Part shown: piece by piece, positions 32,182-41,046 of the stretch
How the letters are laid out: each line of letters opens with the position of its first letter
How positions within the stretch are numbered: the first letter of the stretch is position 1
Assembly: GCA_963789215.1 (NCBI GenBank)
Contig: CAWBJY010000004.1
Span: forward strand, 186,001-250,000
Length of the DNA stretch: 64,000 nucleotides
Reading direction: 5' to 3'
Source of the DNA: Phormidesmis sp963789215
Lineage (GTDB): Bacteria > Cyanobacteriota > Cyanobacteriia > Phormidesmidales > Phormidesmidaceae
Made by a program: the position numbers and the translations under genes
The notes under the pieces: model-generated
What the model was told of the DNA's origin: nothing
Seen by the model: the letters and a program-made list of their open reading frames with translations, nothing else
The model's database searches: none

Positions 32182-33360
32182 ATGAAACCAAAGAGCTGCC
32201 AGGAGTACGTTGTCGGTGTCATGACAATGGACGTAGAGGGAAAAGACTCTGAACGCTTTCTTGATTGCTCGACTAAAGCAGTCGATACTTTTGAGCGCCA
32301 GCTAAAAGCGTCACTCGGTGTGCGTGTAGTCGCGCTTTCTTTTGAAGGGCCGCATCTGACGCCAACCGCTGGCGCCTACGCTCCGCTCGATTTCTTGCAC
32401 GTCGGCATGACTGAAAAAATAGAGAGAAGTGTACACTTTTTGCTCATCATTACCGAAGTTGACTTATCCACAACGTCGTTCGGCTCTACCCTGGCACTCT
32501 CTAGTCAGCTTACAAACGTTGGCATCCTCTCAACGAAACGCCTTAACCCTGGTTTTTGGGGTAATTCGGAAGATAGGGCACTGACTGTTCGTCGTTTAGA
32601 AACTTTGCTGCTCCAGACCTTTAGCCGTTTGCTCAACCTCTCTTATTCCAAGCATCCGCAAAACATCATGTACGAGTTTACAGAGGTAGAAGATCTCGCT
32701 GGCATGGTTAACTTTACGGATTGCCAGCGCCAGCAGATGCGCGACGCGCTGCCTCAAGAGGCTCACGAACGAATGAGTCGAAGGAGCCGGTGGCGGTTTG
32801 TTTTAGTCACGTTAGTCAGAGACTGGAAGAGTATTGTGATCGCCGTTATTCGGGCCAATCCATTTCGCCTGCTTGCGCGTCTACCGACGATGATTACAGC
32901 AGCGCTTTCTACCATTATTTTTCTATTTTTTACGCCTGACATGTGGGACGTTGCTAGCACGGTCGAACTCTATCAGCTAATTTTGTTCTCCATCATCGCG
33001 ATTGCCGCCGCCACCGCTGCTCTATACCGAACCTTTGCCTTCGGAGATGTGCTTAGTCGCCGTCGGATGCTAGCAGAATCAACCGTTGTGACTAGCGCGG
33101 CAACTATCGTCAGCCTGCTGCTGACGATGGCTCTGCTTTTTGCCATTTTTATGAGCTTCCTTTACCTGGGAACGGTGACTATTTTTCCGCGTAAGCTCAT
33201 GGAAACTTGGCCTACGGTAGATCCTGCGGTGCGCACGATAGACCATATAAAGCTCAGCATATTTGTAGCGGCTTTAGGTGTATTAGCGGGTTCGCTAGGT
33301 GGTCGGGCAGATAGCAACGGGCTCATCCGGGGGGTTCTTTTTGTCGATGAGGAAGCCTAG
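32182..33360 (+). CDS. Membrane protein of unknown function
   Basis: 392-aa protein. The first 210 residues form a soluble domain (YVVGVMTMDVEGKDSERFLD, VHFLLIITEVDLS, LLQTFSRLLNL). The next 180 hold about four transmembrane helices: around AALSTIIFLFF, LILFSIIAIAAATAAL, VVTSAATIVSLLLTMALLFAIF and KLSIFVAALGVLAGSLGG. No catalytic motif is obvious; the HExxH zinc motif I looked for is absent. Base composition is moderate. It directly follows the IS6 remnant. I do not recognise the family. Confidence 0.75.
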   Translation: MKPKSCQEYVVGVMTMDVEGKDSERFLDCSTKAVDTFERQLKASLGVRVVALSFEGPHLTPTAGAYAPLDFLHVGMTEKIERSVHFLLIITEVDLSTTSFGSTLALSSQLTNVGILSTKRLNPGFWGNSEDRALTVRRLETLLLQTFSRLLNLSYSKHPQNIMYEFTEVEDLAGMVNFTDCQRQQMRDALPQEAHERMSRRSRWRFVLVTLVRDWKSIVIAVIRANPFRLLARLPTMITAALSTIIFLFFTPDMWDVASTVELYQLILFSIIAIAAATAALYRTFAFGDVLSRRRMLAESTVVTSAATIVSLLLTMALLFAIFMSFLYLGTVTIFPRKLMETWPTVDPAVRTIDHIKLSIFVAALGVLAGSLGGRADSNGLIRGVLFVDEEA

Positions 33361-33706
33361 TTATCTAAAAGGCTGTTGGCTCACTATCCTTCTGGAACCT
33401 GGATGATCCCATCTGTAGGTCGCATCGCCTAATGGCCCAGTACGGCAAATCCTTAGTCCGTCAGGCAGCATGTGTCGTACGAATTTGTTCAATCTTACGA
33501 CATGGTGTGGCGTGTTAGACGAACTGCTCGAAGACGAGCGTACCGATTGCAATGACCTTGGCCCATGCGCATCGAAACTTATTCGTTAAGCCGCTATCCG
33601 ACCAATATTTTATAGTGTTTTGTAATAATTGCAGCTTAGGTGAATCCACTGCCTCGAGCTTCGCCGTACTAAGTATATATAGACGTAGCTAATAGAAAAT
33701 ATCAAA
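33361..33706. other. Intergenic stretch, no recognised feature
   Basis: 346 nt between the membrane protein gene and the DUF4331 fragment. No protein family, RNA or strong hairpin was recognised. Only short, unconvincing open frames occur. Confidence 0.5.
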
Positions 33707-33969
33707 ATGAACCGCTTGAATAAATCTTTCACTTTGAACTGGAAGAAAGTAATTGGTATGGGCGGTCTGCTCTTGGGACTGATGGCAGTCGCCGGAACCG
33801 CCACCTTTGTAGAGGCCTCTGACCACGATGATGGCGAAACAGAAATTAAGGGATATAACTTGAACCTCACGAATTTGTACGTCTTCCGTGAGGGCGATCA
33901 AAACCCCAGCGCCTCGTCCGACAATTTGGTTTTATCGTGAACACCAACCCCCGCTCAGTTGCCCGGCAG
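33707..33969 (+). pseudogene. Truncated, frameshifted DUF4331 gene
   Basis: The N-terminus of a secreted DUF4331 protein is clear: a signal peptide (GGLLLGLMAVAGTATFVEA) then SDHDDGETEIKGYNLNLTNLY and VFREGDQNPSASSDNLV. At about 33930 one base appears missing (family sequence would read NLVFIVNTNPRS), so the frame ends at 33940. The continuation NTNPRSVARQ appears in the next frame as the start of the TPR gene. The rest of the DUF4331 protein (normally several hundred residues) is gone. Confidence 0.82.
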
Positions 33970-35313
33970 CCATCTCATTTAAAGAAACCTATATTCAAAT
34001 GGCAAGTCTTTAGCATTCTGTCGCTGAGCCTGTTATCAGGAGCCGCCTTGCTAATTACGCCCGTTGGAAAACGCCTAGTCGCCAGATCAGAACCTCTCTA
34101 TGCTTATCCCTTTACCCTCTCCTTAAAAAGTGATAATCAACAAACTGTAGAAAGCGCTATCTCGCTTTATCAAGGACGCGTTCAGCAGCGACCCGCAGAC
34201 GGCCTAGATCGCGCGGCGCTAGCAGGCGCTTACCTAAAAATGGCCCGCGTGACTGGGGCCGCAAACTGGTATTTGTTAGCTGAGCAAGAGGCGCAGCAGT
34301 CGCTGGCTAATTTGCCCTTTAATAACGATGGGGCGGTGATGGTCTTAGCCGAAATTGCTCAAGCTAGACATGAATTTGCCGAAGCCGTCCGCCTGGCAAA
34401 CCAGGTATCGGGAGCCAAATCACTGACGGTAGTGGTCACTTCTAAGCTCGCAATGGGAGAGCTAGCAGAAGCGGAAACGGCGGCAGAAGCGATGGTAAAT
34501 TTTGTGCCCTCTTTAGGTAGCTTGAGCTTTCGAGGACTGGTGCGAATGGCTCAAGGAAATCAGGCTGGGGCGCTGAGCGATTTTCAGCAGGCGATCGCCG
34601 CTGAAGAACCCGGCGAACAGCGAGGATCTGCTCAGGTTAGAACATTCCTGGGGCGGCTGTATGCCCAGCAGGGTAAAAGCGAGCAGGCTGAAAAGCTATA
34701 CCGCGAATCCCTGGAAATTGTGCCTGGCTACCCGCTGGCCCTTCAGCATTTAGCTCAGCTAAAGACTCGCTTGGGCCATTACCGGGCAGCTCGCCGTCAG
34801 TATTCGCGTTTGGGTGAATGGGCCTCATTGCAGGGCGTGTCACTTCAAGGAATCGCCCGCGTTAATGCCTTGCAGGGAAAATCTGCGGACATTGAGTGGG
34901 AGAATGCTGAGATGGCACTGCGATCGCAAATTGATCAAAATGCCTTAGGACATCGACGCGATTTAGCGCATTTGCTGTTGGAACGAGGCCGAGATCAGGA
35001 TGTGAGTGAAGCGATCGCCCTGATGCAAACCGAAGCCCAAAATCGCCGCGATGCTGAAACACTCGACCTTCTAGCTTGGGCGCTGTTGCGTGGAGGACAG
35101 CCACAAGAAGCGATCGCCGTCATTCGCGAGGCGCTCGATCAGGGCGTTCAAGAACCCGGCATTTTTTACCGAGCCGCCGACATTGAAACCGCGCTAAATA
35201 ATTCGGATCAAGCTGAAGAATACATTCGCTTAGCTCAATCAATTGACCCCACCTTCAATCAGCAAACCCGCCAAAGACTAGGGCTTGTTACCCAGCTTAT
35301 TAACCAACAGTAG
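33937..35313 (+). CDS. TPR-repeat membrane-anchored protein fused to DUF4331 residue
   Basis: 458-aa protein. The first 11 residues from the GTG at 33937 (NTNPRSVARQ) belong to DUF4331. A hydrophobic anchor follows (VFSILSLSLLSGAALLITPVG, about 25-45), then a long array of TPR helices (GALSDFQQAIAAEEPGEQ, RTFLGRLYAQQGKSEQAEKLYRESLEIVPG, PLALQHLAQLK). In other cyanobacteria a TPR gene of this type sits between DUF4331 and a NicO transporter, the same order as here. The native start of the TPR gene seems lost by the deletion, so translation may use the GTG or a later site. NicO follows after 9 nt. Confidence 0.8.
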   Translation: MNTNPRSVARQPSHLKKPIFKWQVFSILSLSLLSGAALLITPVGKRLVARSEPLYAYPFTLSLKSDNQQTVESAISLYQGRVQQRPADGLDRAALAGAYLKMARVTGAANWYLLAEQEAQQSLANLPFNNDGAVMVLAEIAQARHEFAEAVRLANQVSGAKSLTVVVTSKLAMGELAEAETAAEAMVNFVPSLGSLSFRGLVRMAQGNQAGALSDFQQAIAAEEPGEQRGSAQVRTFLGRLYAQQGKSEQAEKLYRESLEIVPGYPLALQHLAQLKTRLGHYRAARRQYSRLGEWASLQGVSLQGIARVNALQGKSADIEWENAEMALRSQIDQNALGHRRDLAHLLLERGRDQDVSEAIALMQTEAQNRRDAETLDLLAWALLRGGQPQEAIAVIREALDQGVQEPGIFYRAADIETALNNSDQAEEYIRLAQSIDPTFNQQTRQRLGLVTQLINQQ

Positions 35314-35322
35314 GTTGCTACT

Positions 35323-36810
35323 ATGACTTCAAAACTACGTCGATATACCCTGCTAACGCTGCTGAGTGCCTGCTGCTTTTGGTTCGCGATCGCCGCCCCC
35401 GGCCAAGCGCATTGGGCCGACCTAGCCACTGCCGAAATCACTATTCCAGCGATTGCTCAATTAAACGATTCAGCAGACGCCTTATCAAACAATCAAACTA
35501 CAGCAGAGATCTCCCTCATCTATCCTACAAACCTCACCGCGTTTGCCGATGACGACACCAGCGGTCGGCTCTCAGACGAAGAGATCAACCGCCATCTCCC
35601 TCAGCTCCAAACCTTCTTTCAAGATCGCATTCAGCTAAAAGACGGCCTCAACCAACCCGCCGATTTAATCGTGAGGTCTCACAGTAGCGTTTCTCCGTCT
35701 AGCGGACAGGTAGCGCCTAAAACTCACACGAATCTACAGCTCAGCTACACTTGGCCAGCCGCCGTTCAGGGCATCGAAATTGACTACAACTTATTTGTAC
35801 CAGAAGCCCCACAGGCTACCTGTTTAGCCACTATCTCTCAGGCAGGGCAGTTTACTAGTCACGTTTTTACACCTAAAAAAACCACTCTGCTACTGACACC
35901 TGGAGAATCATTGTTTAGCAGCGGTAAATGGGCGCTCACGCTAATTGGTGTTTTTGCTTGGGGGGCCGCGCATTCAATGTCGCCTGGACATGGCAAAACG
36001 CTAGTAGCCGCCTATCTAGTAGGCGAGCGAGCAACGCCACTTCACGCTGTTTTTCTAGCAGCGATTACTACAATTACGCATACAATAGGCGTCCTTGCCT
36101 TAGGACTAGTGACGCTGTTTGCCGCTCGCTATATTTTGCCAGAACAACTTTATCCCTGGCTCAGTCTTGTGTCGGGATGCATGGTCATTGCGATTGGTGG
36201 AAATCTGTTGTGGCAGCGCTGGCGGCGACATGCGGCTAAAAAAGACAGTAGCCATCAGATGTACAGTCATGACCATGACCAGATTCATCCGTCTGAACCC
36301 GCTCATAGTCGTCAGCTTGAATTAGTTAACAGCCATCACGCTGACTCCGCACATAGCCACGATCACGGTCATACTCATCACCACGATCAGCCACATCATC
36401 ATACTCACGCTGAACACTCACACGCTGAACACTCACACGCTGAACACTCACACGGTGGACATTCGCATTCTCATCTGCCTCCTTTAGGAGAGACGGTTAC
36501 TTGGCGAAGTTTGTTGTTCTTAGGATTTTCGGCGGGCTTAGTGCCTTGTCCAGCGGCGCTGGTGCTGTTGTTGGGGGCGATCGCGCTCGGAAATCCGCTA
36601 TCGGGCTTAATCTTGGTGTTGGTTTTTAGCCTGGGGCTATCGCTGGTACTCACGGTACTGGGGTTGCTGTTGGTGTATGCTAAGCAGCTATTTAAGCATC
36701 TGCCTACGGCTCAGCTATCTTGGACTCGGTGGTTACCCATGGCCAGCGCGGTTGGAATTGTGGTGGTTGGCGTAGGGATTTCTACGCGATCGCTGCTGCA
36801 AGTTTTTTAA
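35323..36810 (+). CDS. NicO-family nickel/cobalt transporter with His-rich loop
   Basis: 495-aa membrane protein. An N-terminal signal-like helix and an exported domain of about 170 residues come first. The transmembrane part carries the NicO signature AWGAAHSMSPGHGKTLVAAYLVG and a second motif GLVPCPAALVLLLGAIALG. Between them lies a cytosolic or lumenal loop of about 75 residues packed with His, including three AEHSH repeats, for metal buffering. It probably exports or imports Ni/Co. It follows the TPR gene closely. Direction of transport is not decidable from sequence. Confidence 0.9.
   Translation: MTSKLRRYTLLTLLSACCFWFAIAAPGQAHWADLATAEITIPAIAQLNDSADALSNNQTTAEISLIYPTNLTAFADDDTSGRLSDEEINRHLPQLQTFFQDRIQLKDGLNQPADLIVRSHSSVSPSSGQVAPKTHTNLQLSYTWPAAVQGIEIDYNLFVPEAPQATCLATISQAGQFTSHVFTPKKTTLLLTPGESLFSSGKWALTLIGVFAWGAAHSMSPGHGKTLVAAYLVGERATPLHAVFLAAITTITHTIGVLALGLVTLFAARYILPEQLYPWLSLVSGCMVIAIGGNLLWQRWRRHAAKKDSSHQMYSHDHDQIHPSEPAHSRQLELVNSHHADSAHSHDHGHTHHHDQPHHHTHAEHSHAEHSHAEHSHGGHSHSHLPPLGETVTWRSLLFLGFSAGLVPCPAALVLLLGAIALGNPLSGLILVLVFSLGLSLVLTVLGLLLVYAKQLFKHLPTAQLSWTRWLPMASAVGIVVVGVGISTRSLLQVF
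36409..36453 (+). repeat. Triple 15-bp repeat in the NicO His loop
   Basis: GCTGAACACTCACAC occurs three times in tandem (36409-36423, 36424-36438, 36439-36453), encoding AEHSH units. The repeats are identical in DNA, so the duplication is recent. Confidence 0.95.
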
Positions 36811-36928
36811 GTCCTGTTGCTTGAATTTGCGAAGCGATTTTATTAGGTCTGTGAAATCTATGTTTGGCTCAACCACAATCTTTTCAGCGATTCCTTAACC
36901 CGCACTGACGTTAAAATAGTGAATGAAG

Positions 36929-37897
36929 TTAGGCGGCTTCTACCATTTCGGGAACATCGTCGTTTAGCACCACTACTAAATCAGTTTCTTCTCCTAAAAC
37001 ACCGTCTGCGCCAAAGGCTAACGTTGTTTGAATATCTTTTAACAGCGTGTCGCAAATAGAATCTAGCTTGATGTTGTTGAACCCGTAGCCAAAGGGATTT
37101 TCGATCGCGTTGCCGATTTCTTCTACGCCTAACAAGATGAAGCTGACTATGGCGATCGCACTGGGCGTCCACCATCCTAGCTGTTCGACTAGGCCGAGGG
37201 GCAGAAGCAGGCAGTACAGCAGCGTTAGTCGCCTAAGATAAACTTTGTAGGACATAGGCATCGGCGTTTTGATGATGCGTTCGCAGCCGCTGAGGGCCTC
37301 GACTAAGCGATTAACTTGACTGTTGCCTTCAATTCTCTGATTTCCGCTGATGTGCCCTTGCTCGTGCTGTTGCTGTAGGTAGTGGCTGAGCCAGAAGGTA
37401 ATGAGCTGTGGGGGGCGCTCGGCTTTTTCTATTTGAGCTATATCGTCATCGTCTAGCAGGTTTTTGAGCTGATCGACGGGAGACTCTTGGCGCAGAAAGC
37501 ACTTGGTGGTGATGGCAAAGCCGACTAGCCGCTTGAGTGCCTTTTTCTTTTCGGCTTTTGACTTTTCGTCGGGAGTTGCGATCGCCACCTGAATTTCTCT
37601 TGCTAAGTTGCGCGTGGTAATAACCAGCGTGCCCCAGGCGATGCGGCCATTCCAGTAGCGTTCGTAGGCCGTGTTGGTTCTAAACACTAGCAGTAGACCC
37701 AGCACAAGATTGCAGGCCACGTTGTTAGTGAATGCCTTCATGTTTTCGCTGTTGTGCCATAGCCCGGCTTTGTAGGTGGCAACCATCAATAAAGATAGCC
37801 CCACAAACAGCGCAATGCGCGGCAAAATTTTGGGTAGGACAGACCCGTCTAGCTGGAGGACGTTTACAAACCAGTTGAGCCGAGTCGTTTCTGTCAT
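36929..37897 (-). CDS. Bestrophin-family anion channel
   Basis: 322-aa UPF0187/bestrophin-like membrane protein. Typical features are RIALFVGLSLLMVA, LLLVFRTNTAYERYWNGRIAWGTLV and TRNLARE at the N-terminal half, and LPLGLVEQLGWWTPSAIAIVSFILLGVEEIGNAIENPFG toward the C-terminus. In cyanobacteria and chloroplasts such channels conduct Cl- or HCO3- across thylakoids; the ion here is not known. It stands alone. Confidence 0.93.
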   Translation of the reverse strand: MTETTRLNWFVNVLQLDGSVLPKILPRIALFVGLSLLMVATYKAGLWHNSENMKAFTNNVACNLVLGLLLVFRTNTAYERYWNGRIAWGTLVITTRNLAREIQVAIATPDEKSKAEKKKALKRLVGFAITTKCFLRQESPVDQLKNLLDDDDIAQIEKAERPPQLITFWLSHYLQQQHEQGHISGNQRIEGNSQVNRLVEALSGCERIIKTPMPMSYKVYLRRLTLLYCLLLPLGLVEQLGWWTPSAIAIVSFILLGVEEIGNAIENPFGYGFNNIKLDSICDTLLKDIQTTLAFGADGVLGEETDLVVVLNDDVPEMVEAA

Positions 37898-38038
37898 GGG
37901 CTGCTTACAAAAGAGGCGAGTCTGTGAGGATTTTATCGCAATTGGCCTAATCTATTTTGGCCGATATTTCGCAGAAACAGCCCTGCCATCTTGCGATAGG
38001 CTAGAGACGACTTTGATTCATCAGGTAGACCGCAATCC

Positions 38039-38338
38039 ATGACTGTGAGCCGCAAAACCGCCAAAAAACTTCTTTACGATTTCATGTTCGAAAGTGAAGG
38101 TGCTCAGGAGTGGGTGGAAGATGTTTGGGGGCTGAGTCCGTTTTTGGGCCAGAGCGCGGCGAATGCGGTGGAAGTGTTGGGCGCGCTGATGGAAACCTGC
38201 TCGGAAGAACAGATTAATGCGGTGCTAGCGAACCTGTATGCGGCGCATAAAGACACCATTAGTGAATTGGGATCTGCGAGTGAGTGGAGAGTGCCGATAG
38301 ATCCTAAACAAGAACAGATAGAGCCCGAGAATAATTGA
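38039..38338 (+). CDS. Small conserved-looking hypothetical protein
   Basis: 99-aa acidic, soluble protein with helical segments (KKLLYDFMFESEGAQEWVEDVW, AANAVEVLGALMETCSEEQINAVLANLYAAH). No signal peptide, Cys pair or known motif. It is divergent from the bestrophin gene with about 140 nt between. Codon use is typical of the window, which supports a real gene. Function unknown. Confidence 0.65.
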   Translation: MTVSRKTAKKLLYDFMFESEGAQEWVEDVWGLSPFLGQSAANAVEVLGALMETCSEEQINAVLANLYAAHKDTISELGSASEWRVPIDPKQEQIEPENN

Positions 38339-38462
38339 GATGATTCGAAAGTGTGCGGCTGTGCTCACCTCTGCTCTGCCTGTTCTTTGGTAGCTAGAAA
38401 ATCAACATCCTCACTTGCAAGAATCATTCGACATTTTACAGAAAGTCTCTTAGCCATCACGT

Positions 38463-39343
38463 TCACTCGGGAAAAGCGGCGAAAATCATTAGATAACTTG
38501 CTAGGCTGCAAATCAAAATTGAGGCGACGTTGAAAAGGGCCGCAAAGTTTTTGCGTAGCTGTGGATTGTATTCGAGCGAGTCACCGACGATTTCTAGGGT
38601 GGGCCGGTAGTTTTTGCCGTCTGGGGTTTCGGCGTCGGCGTGGAGTCGCTGGGTGTGAATGGCTAAGTCGTTGAGCAGATAGCGCAGCCAGAAGGTGAGG
38701 GCTACGGCGGTTAGTAGGGCTACGGTGGCGATAACTAGCGGGTGAATGATGATGTTGATAATGGCGAAAACGTCTTTGGGCAGCTCGTAGTGAAGGAGCC
38801 GGAGGACGGCCCAAATGAGGCCGGAGATGCCGGTTTTGTAGAGAAGGGAGAGGTAGGCGTTGCGGTTTTCGGCCTGAAAGCGACGGGCGACTTCGGCTTC
38901 GGCAGCTTCAATGGCTCCTAATTCGGCGGTTTTAGCTGATTTGCCCTTCTTGCTTTTGCGGGTGGTGGACTGGGTGGACTTGCTGGCTCTAGATCGGGTT
39001 TTGGTGGCCGAGGCTTTAGCCGTGGAACCGCTGGTTTTTTCGTCTGTTTTAGTGGCTGACTGGCTATTTGACTGGCTGTTTGATGGCTATCTGGCTGGCT
39101 GCTTGCTTGGGTGCCGGTGAACTGTCCGGTAATGCTCGAGAGGTTGGGAAATTTGTTTTTTAGGGTGGGCGTAGTGCTTGCGTCTGCGACTTTACTGGTT
39201 TGCGCGGCTTCTTTGGCAAAGGCTTTTGGGCCTTTGTCTAAGTCATTTTCTGCGGCTGGGGCTTTCGCGGTGTCTGGTTTACTATCGTCTGGTTTCGCTG
39301 CACCAAACGGACTTTGACCAAACGTTTTAGAGTCGTATGCCAT
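38463..39343 (-). pseudogene. Membrane protein gene split by a frameshift
   Basis: The ATG at 39343 opens a hydrophilic domain (MAYDSKTFGQSPFGAAKPDD, LKNKFPNLSSITGQFTGTQ). Past about 39085 this frame becomes a Pro/Arg-rich out-of-frame translation ending at 38918. A different frame holds the sensible continuation: SATKTDEKTSGSTAKASATK, then ELGAIEAAEAEVARRF, GLIWAVLRLLHYELPKDVF, a helix IIHPLVIATVALLTAVALTFW, and an end in a last helix with TGA at 38463-38465. The switch lies in a stretch of GGCT/TGGC repeats at about 39000-39085. It is either a real decaying gene or an assembly error. Confidence 0.75.
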
Positions 39344-39425
39344 CGATTTTCAGCGGGTCACTGGTATGGTCAGACTATCAAAATAATGACGAAAAAGCGC
39401 TTTTATTTGCGGATTGCTGACAAAT

Positions 39426-40241
39426 CTATGGGGCCGTTTTTTCCTGCTGAATTTCGGCTTTGAGGCTGGTGACGGCCTGGTCAAGTGCTTCGGCGGTTAC
39501 GTTGCCGGGAAGCTGATATTGGTTGAGGAAGAAGGTGGGAGTGCCCTGTACTTTGAGGGCTTCGGCGAGTTTGACGTCTTGGTCGATGGCAGCTTGGGCT
39601 GCGGGGCTGTTGCGATCGCGCTCAAACTGTTCCATATCTAGCCCCATTTCTTTGGCTAGCGATACGTAGTAGGCTTCACCGAGCTTGTCTTGAAAGGCAA
39701 ACAGGCCGTCGTGATAGAGCCAGAATTTATCTTGCTGCCCGGCGGCCCAGGCGGCTTTGGCGGCGGGCATAGCTTCGGGGTGGATGTTGGTGAGGGGGAA
39801 GTTTTTATAGATGTAGAGTACGTCTGATTCGTGCTCTGCGGTGAAGGGCTTGACGTTCGCAGCGGCGATCGCGCAGTAGGGGCATTCGAAGTCTGAGAAT
39901 TTGATCAGTACGATATCGGCATCTTTAGGCCCTTTGGTGTAGGCTGAGCCGATTAGCTCGCTGCGATCCATGGAGCCAAGGACATCGCGAGTGAGCTGAA
40001 CCTGCGCTTTCCAGGCTTCGAGCCGGGCGGCTTCGGCTTCGGATGTAGCTTGCTCTGAGGGGGCGATCGCCTCGGCTGATTCGCTGGGGATAGCTGGCTC
40101 GGTGCTGTTTGAGCAGGCCGTAGTGAGTGTGAGTACGAGCACCAAGAGTAGGGCGAACGACTTTATATTTAGGGTGCTTTTTACGGCGATTTTTGACGCT
40201 GGCTGAGCGCTGGATGAATATTTTGATGAATATACAGGCAT
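39426..40241 (-). CDS. DsbA-like thiol-disulfide lipoprotein
   Basis: 271-aa exported protein. The N-terminal helix LLLVLVLTLTTAC ends in a lipobox Cys, followed by an acidic Ser/Glu-rich linker. From about residue 105 there is a thioredoxin-like DsbA domain with active site CPYC (in FSDFECPYCAIA) and a cis-Pro loop GTPTFFLN. It is probably a periplasmic or lumenal disulfide oxidant or isomerase anchored to the membrane. The start could be at an internal ATG, but the signal sequence requires most of the N-terminus. Confidence 0.92.
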   Translation of the reverse strand: MPVYSSKYSSSAQPASKIAVKSTLNIKSFALLLVLVLTLTTACSNSTEPAIPSESAEAIAPSEQATSEAEAARLEAWKAQVQLTRDVLGSMDRSELIGSAYTKGPKDADIVLIKFSDFECPYCAIAAANVKPFTAEHESDVLYIYKNFPLTNIHPEAMPAAKAAWAAGQQDKFWLYHDGLFAFQDKLGEAYYVSLAKEMGLDMEQFERDRNSPAAQAAIDQDVKLAEALKVQGTPTFFLNQYQLPGNVTAEALDQAVTSLKAEIQQEKTAP

Positions 40242-40327
40242 GATAAATTCTCTGGCGAGCAGCTTAGCGATCTTAGACGATGGGTTGATGAATGGGGTGA
40301 AGAGGGGTGGCGGCTGTGGCTGGTTGA

Positions 40328-41046
40328 TTAATCGACCCAGCCAATATCGTCGTCGCTCATCATGCTGTTGTTTTGACCGTTGGTAGGGGTGCCTCGTTGG
40401 ATGGCGTATTCGGGAATGGATTTGTAGCTAGGGCGTCTGGATGGATGGACGCTGAGGGCTTGCTTTTCGGGTTTGCTTTCGACGACTTCAGCGGTTTTTG
40501 GAGTCTCTGCTTTTTCTTGGGCCTCCGCTTTTTCTTGGGCCTCTGCTTTTTCTTTTTGAACTGCGGTTAAGTCGAGGATGGTTTGCTTAGCTTCTTTTAG
40601 CTCGGCTGTGGCTTTGTTTAGCTGGGTTGCTTGTTTTTTGCTGGCGCTCTCTGCTTGCTTTAAGTCGTCTTTTAGCTCGAAGACACGGGCTTGGTGGGTC
40701 TCTACGTCTTCTTGCAGGGCGCTGATTTGTTCGTTGGCTTTGTTTAGGTCTGCTTCAAGGGCAGCGATCTTTTTGTTGAGGGCGTCTGTAGCTGCTTGAG
40801 CGGTGCTAGTCGCTTTGGTGGCTGTGTTTTTAGCGGCTGTGTCTTTAGCGGCTGTAGATTTTGTAGCTTGGCTTTGGCGGCTGTAGATTTTGCAGCTGTG
40901 TCTTTTGCAGTCGTGTCTTTGGCTTTTGTTTCGGCGGGCTTGCTTTGTGTGGTCTTGGTGGAGGGACTTTTGCGGGTTTTTGCTTCGCTGGCTTTGGGTT
41001 TTTCGACTTCTTCTTTTAGGAGGTCGGCTATGCTCTTTTTGGTCAT
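40328..41046 (-). pseudogene. Coiled-coil partner of ParA, frameshifted (McdB-like candidate)
   Basis: The ATG at 41046 overlaps the parA stop (ATGA). The N-terminal half is basic and low-complexity (SIADLLKEEVEKPKASEAK, then KDTTAKDTAAKSTAAKAK). At about 40868 one A seems missing from an AAA in an AAAGC repeat, and the next frame carries on: TAAKDTAAKNTATKATSTAQ, then a long coiled coil ALNKKIAALEADLNKANEQI. A disordered region follows, with repeated EAQEKA units and the ending SMMSDDDIGWVD before TAA at 40328-40330. Intact it would be about 240 aa. A disordered/coiled-coil protein with a near-terminal Trp, coupled to ParA, is reminiscent of McdB. Confidence 0.65.

Noticed and set aside
33361..33552. 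Open frame of 63 codons on the minus strand downstream of the membrane protein gene
   Set aside because: Ser-rich start, no family resemblance and no ribosome binding site.
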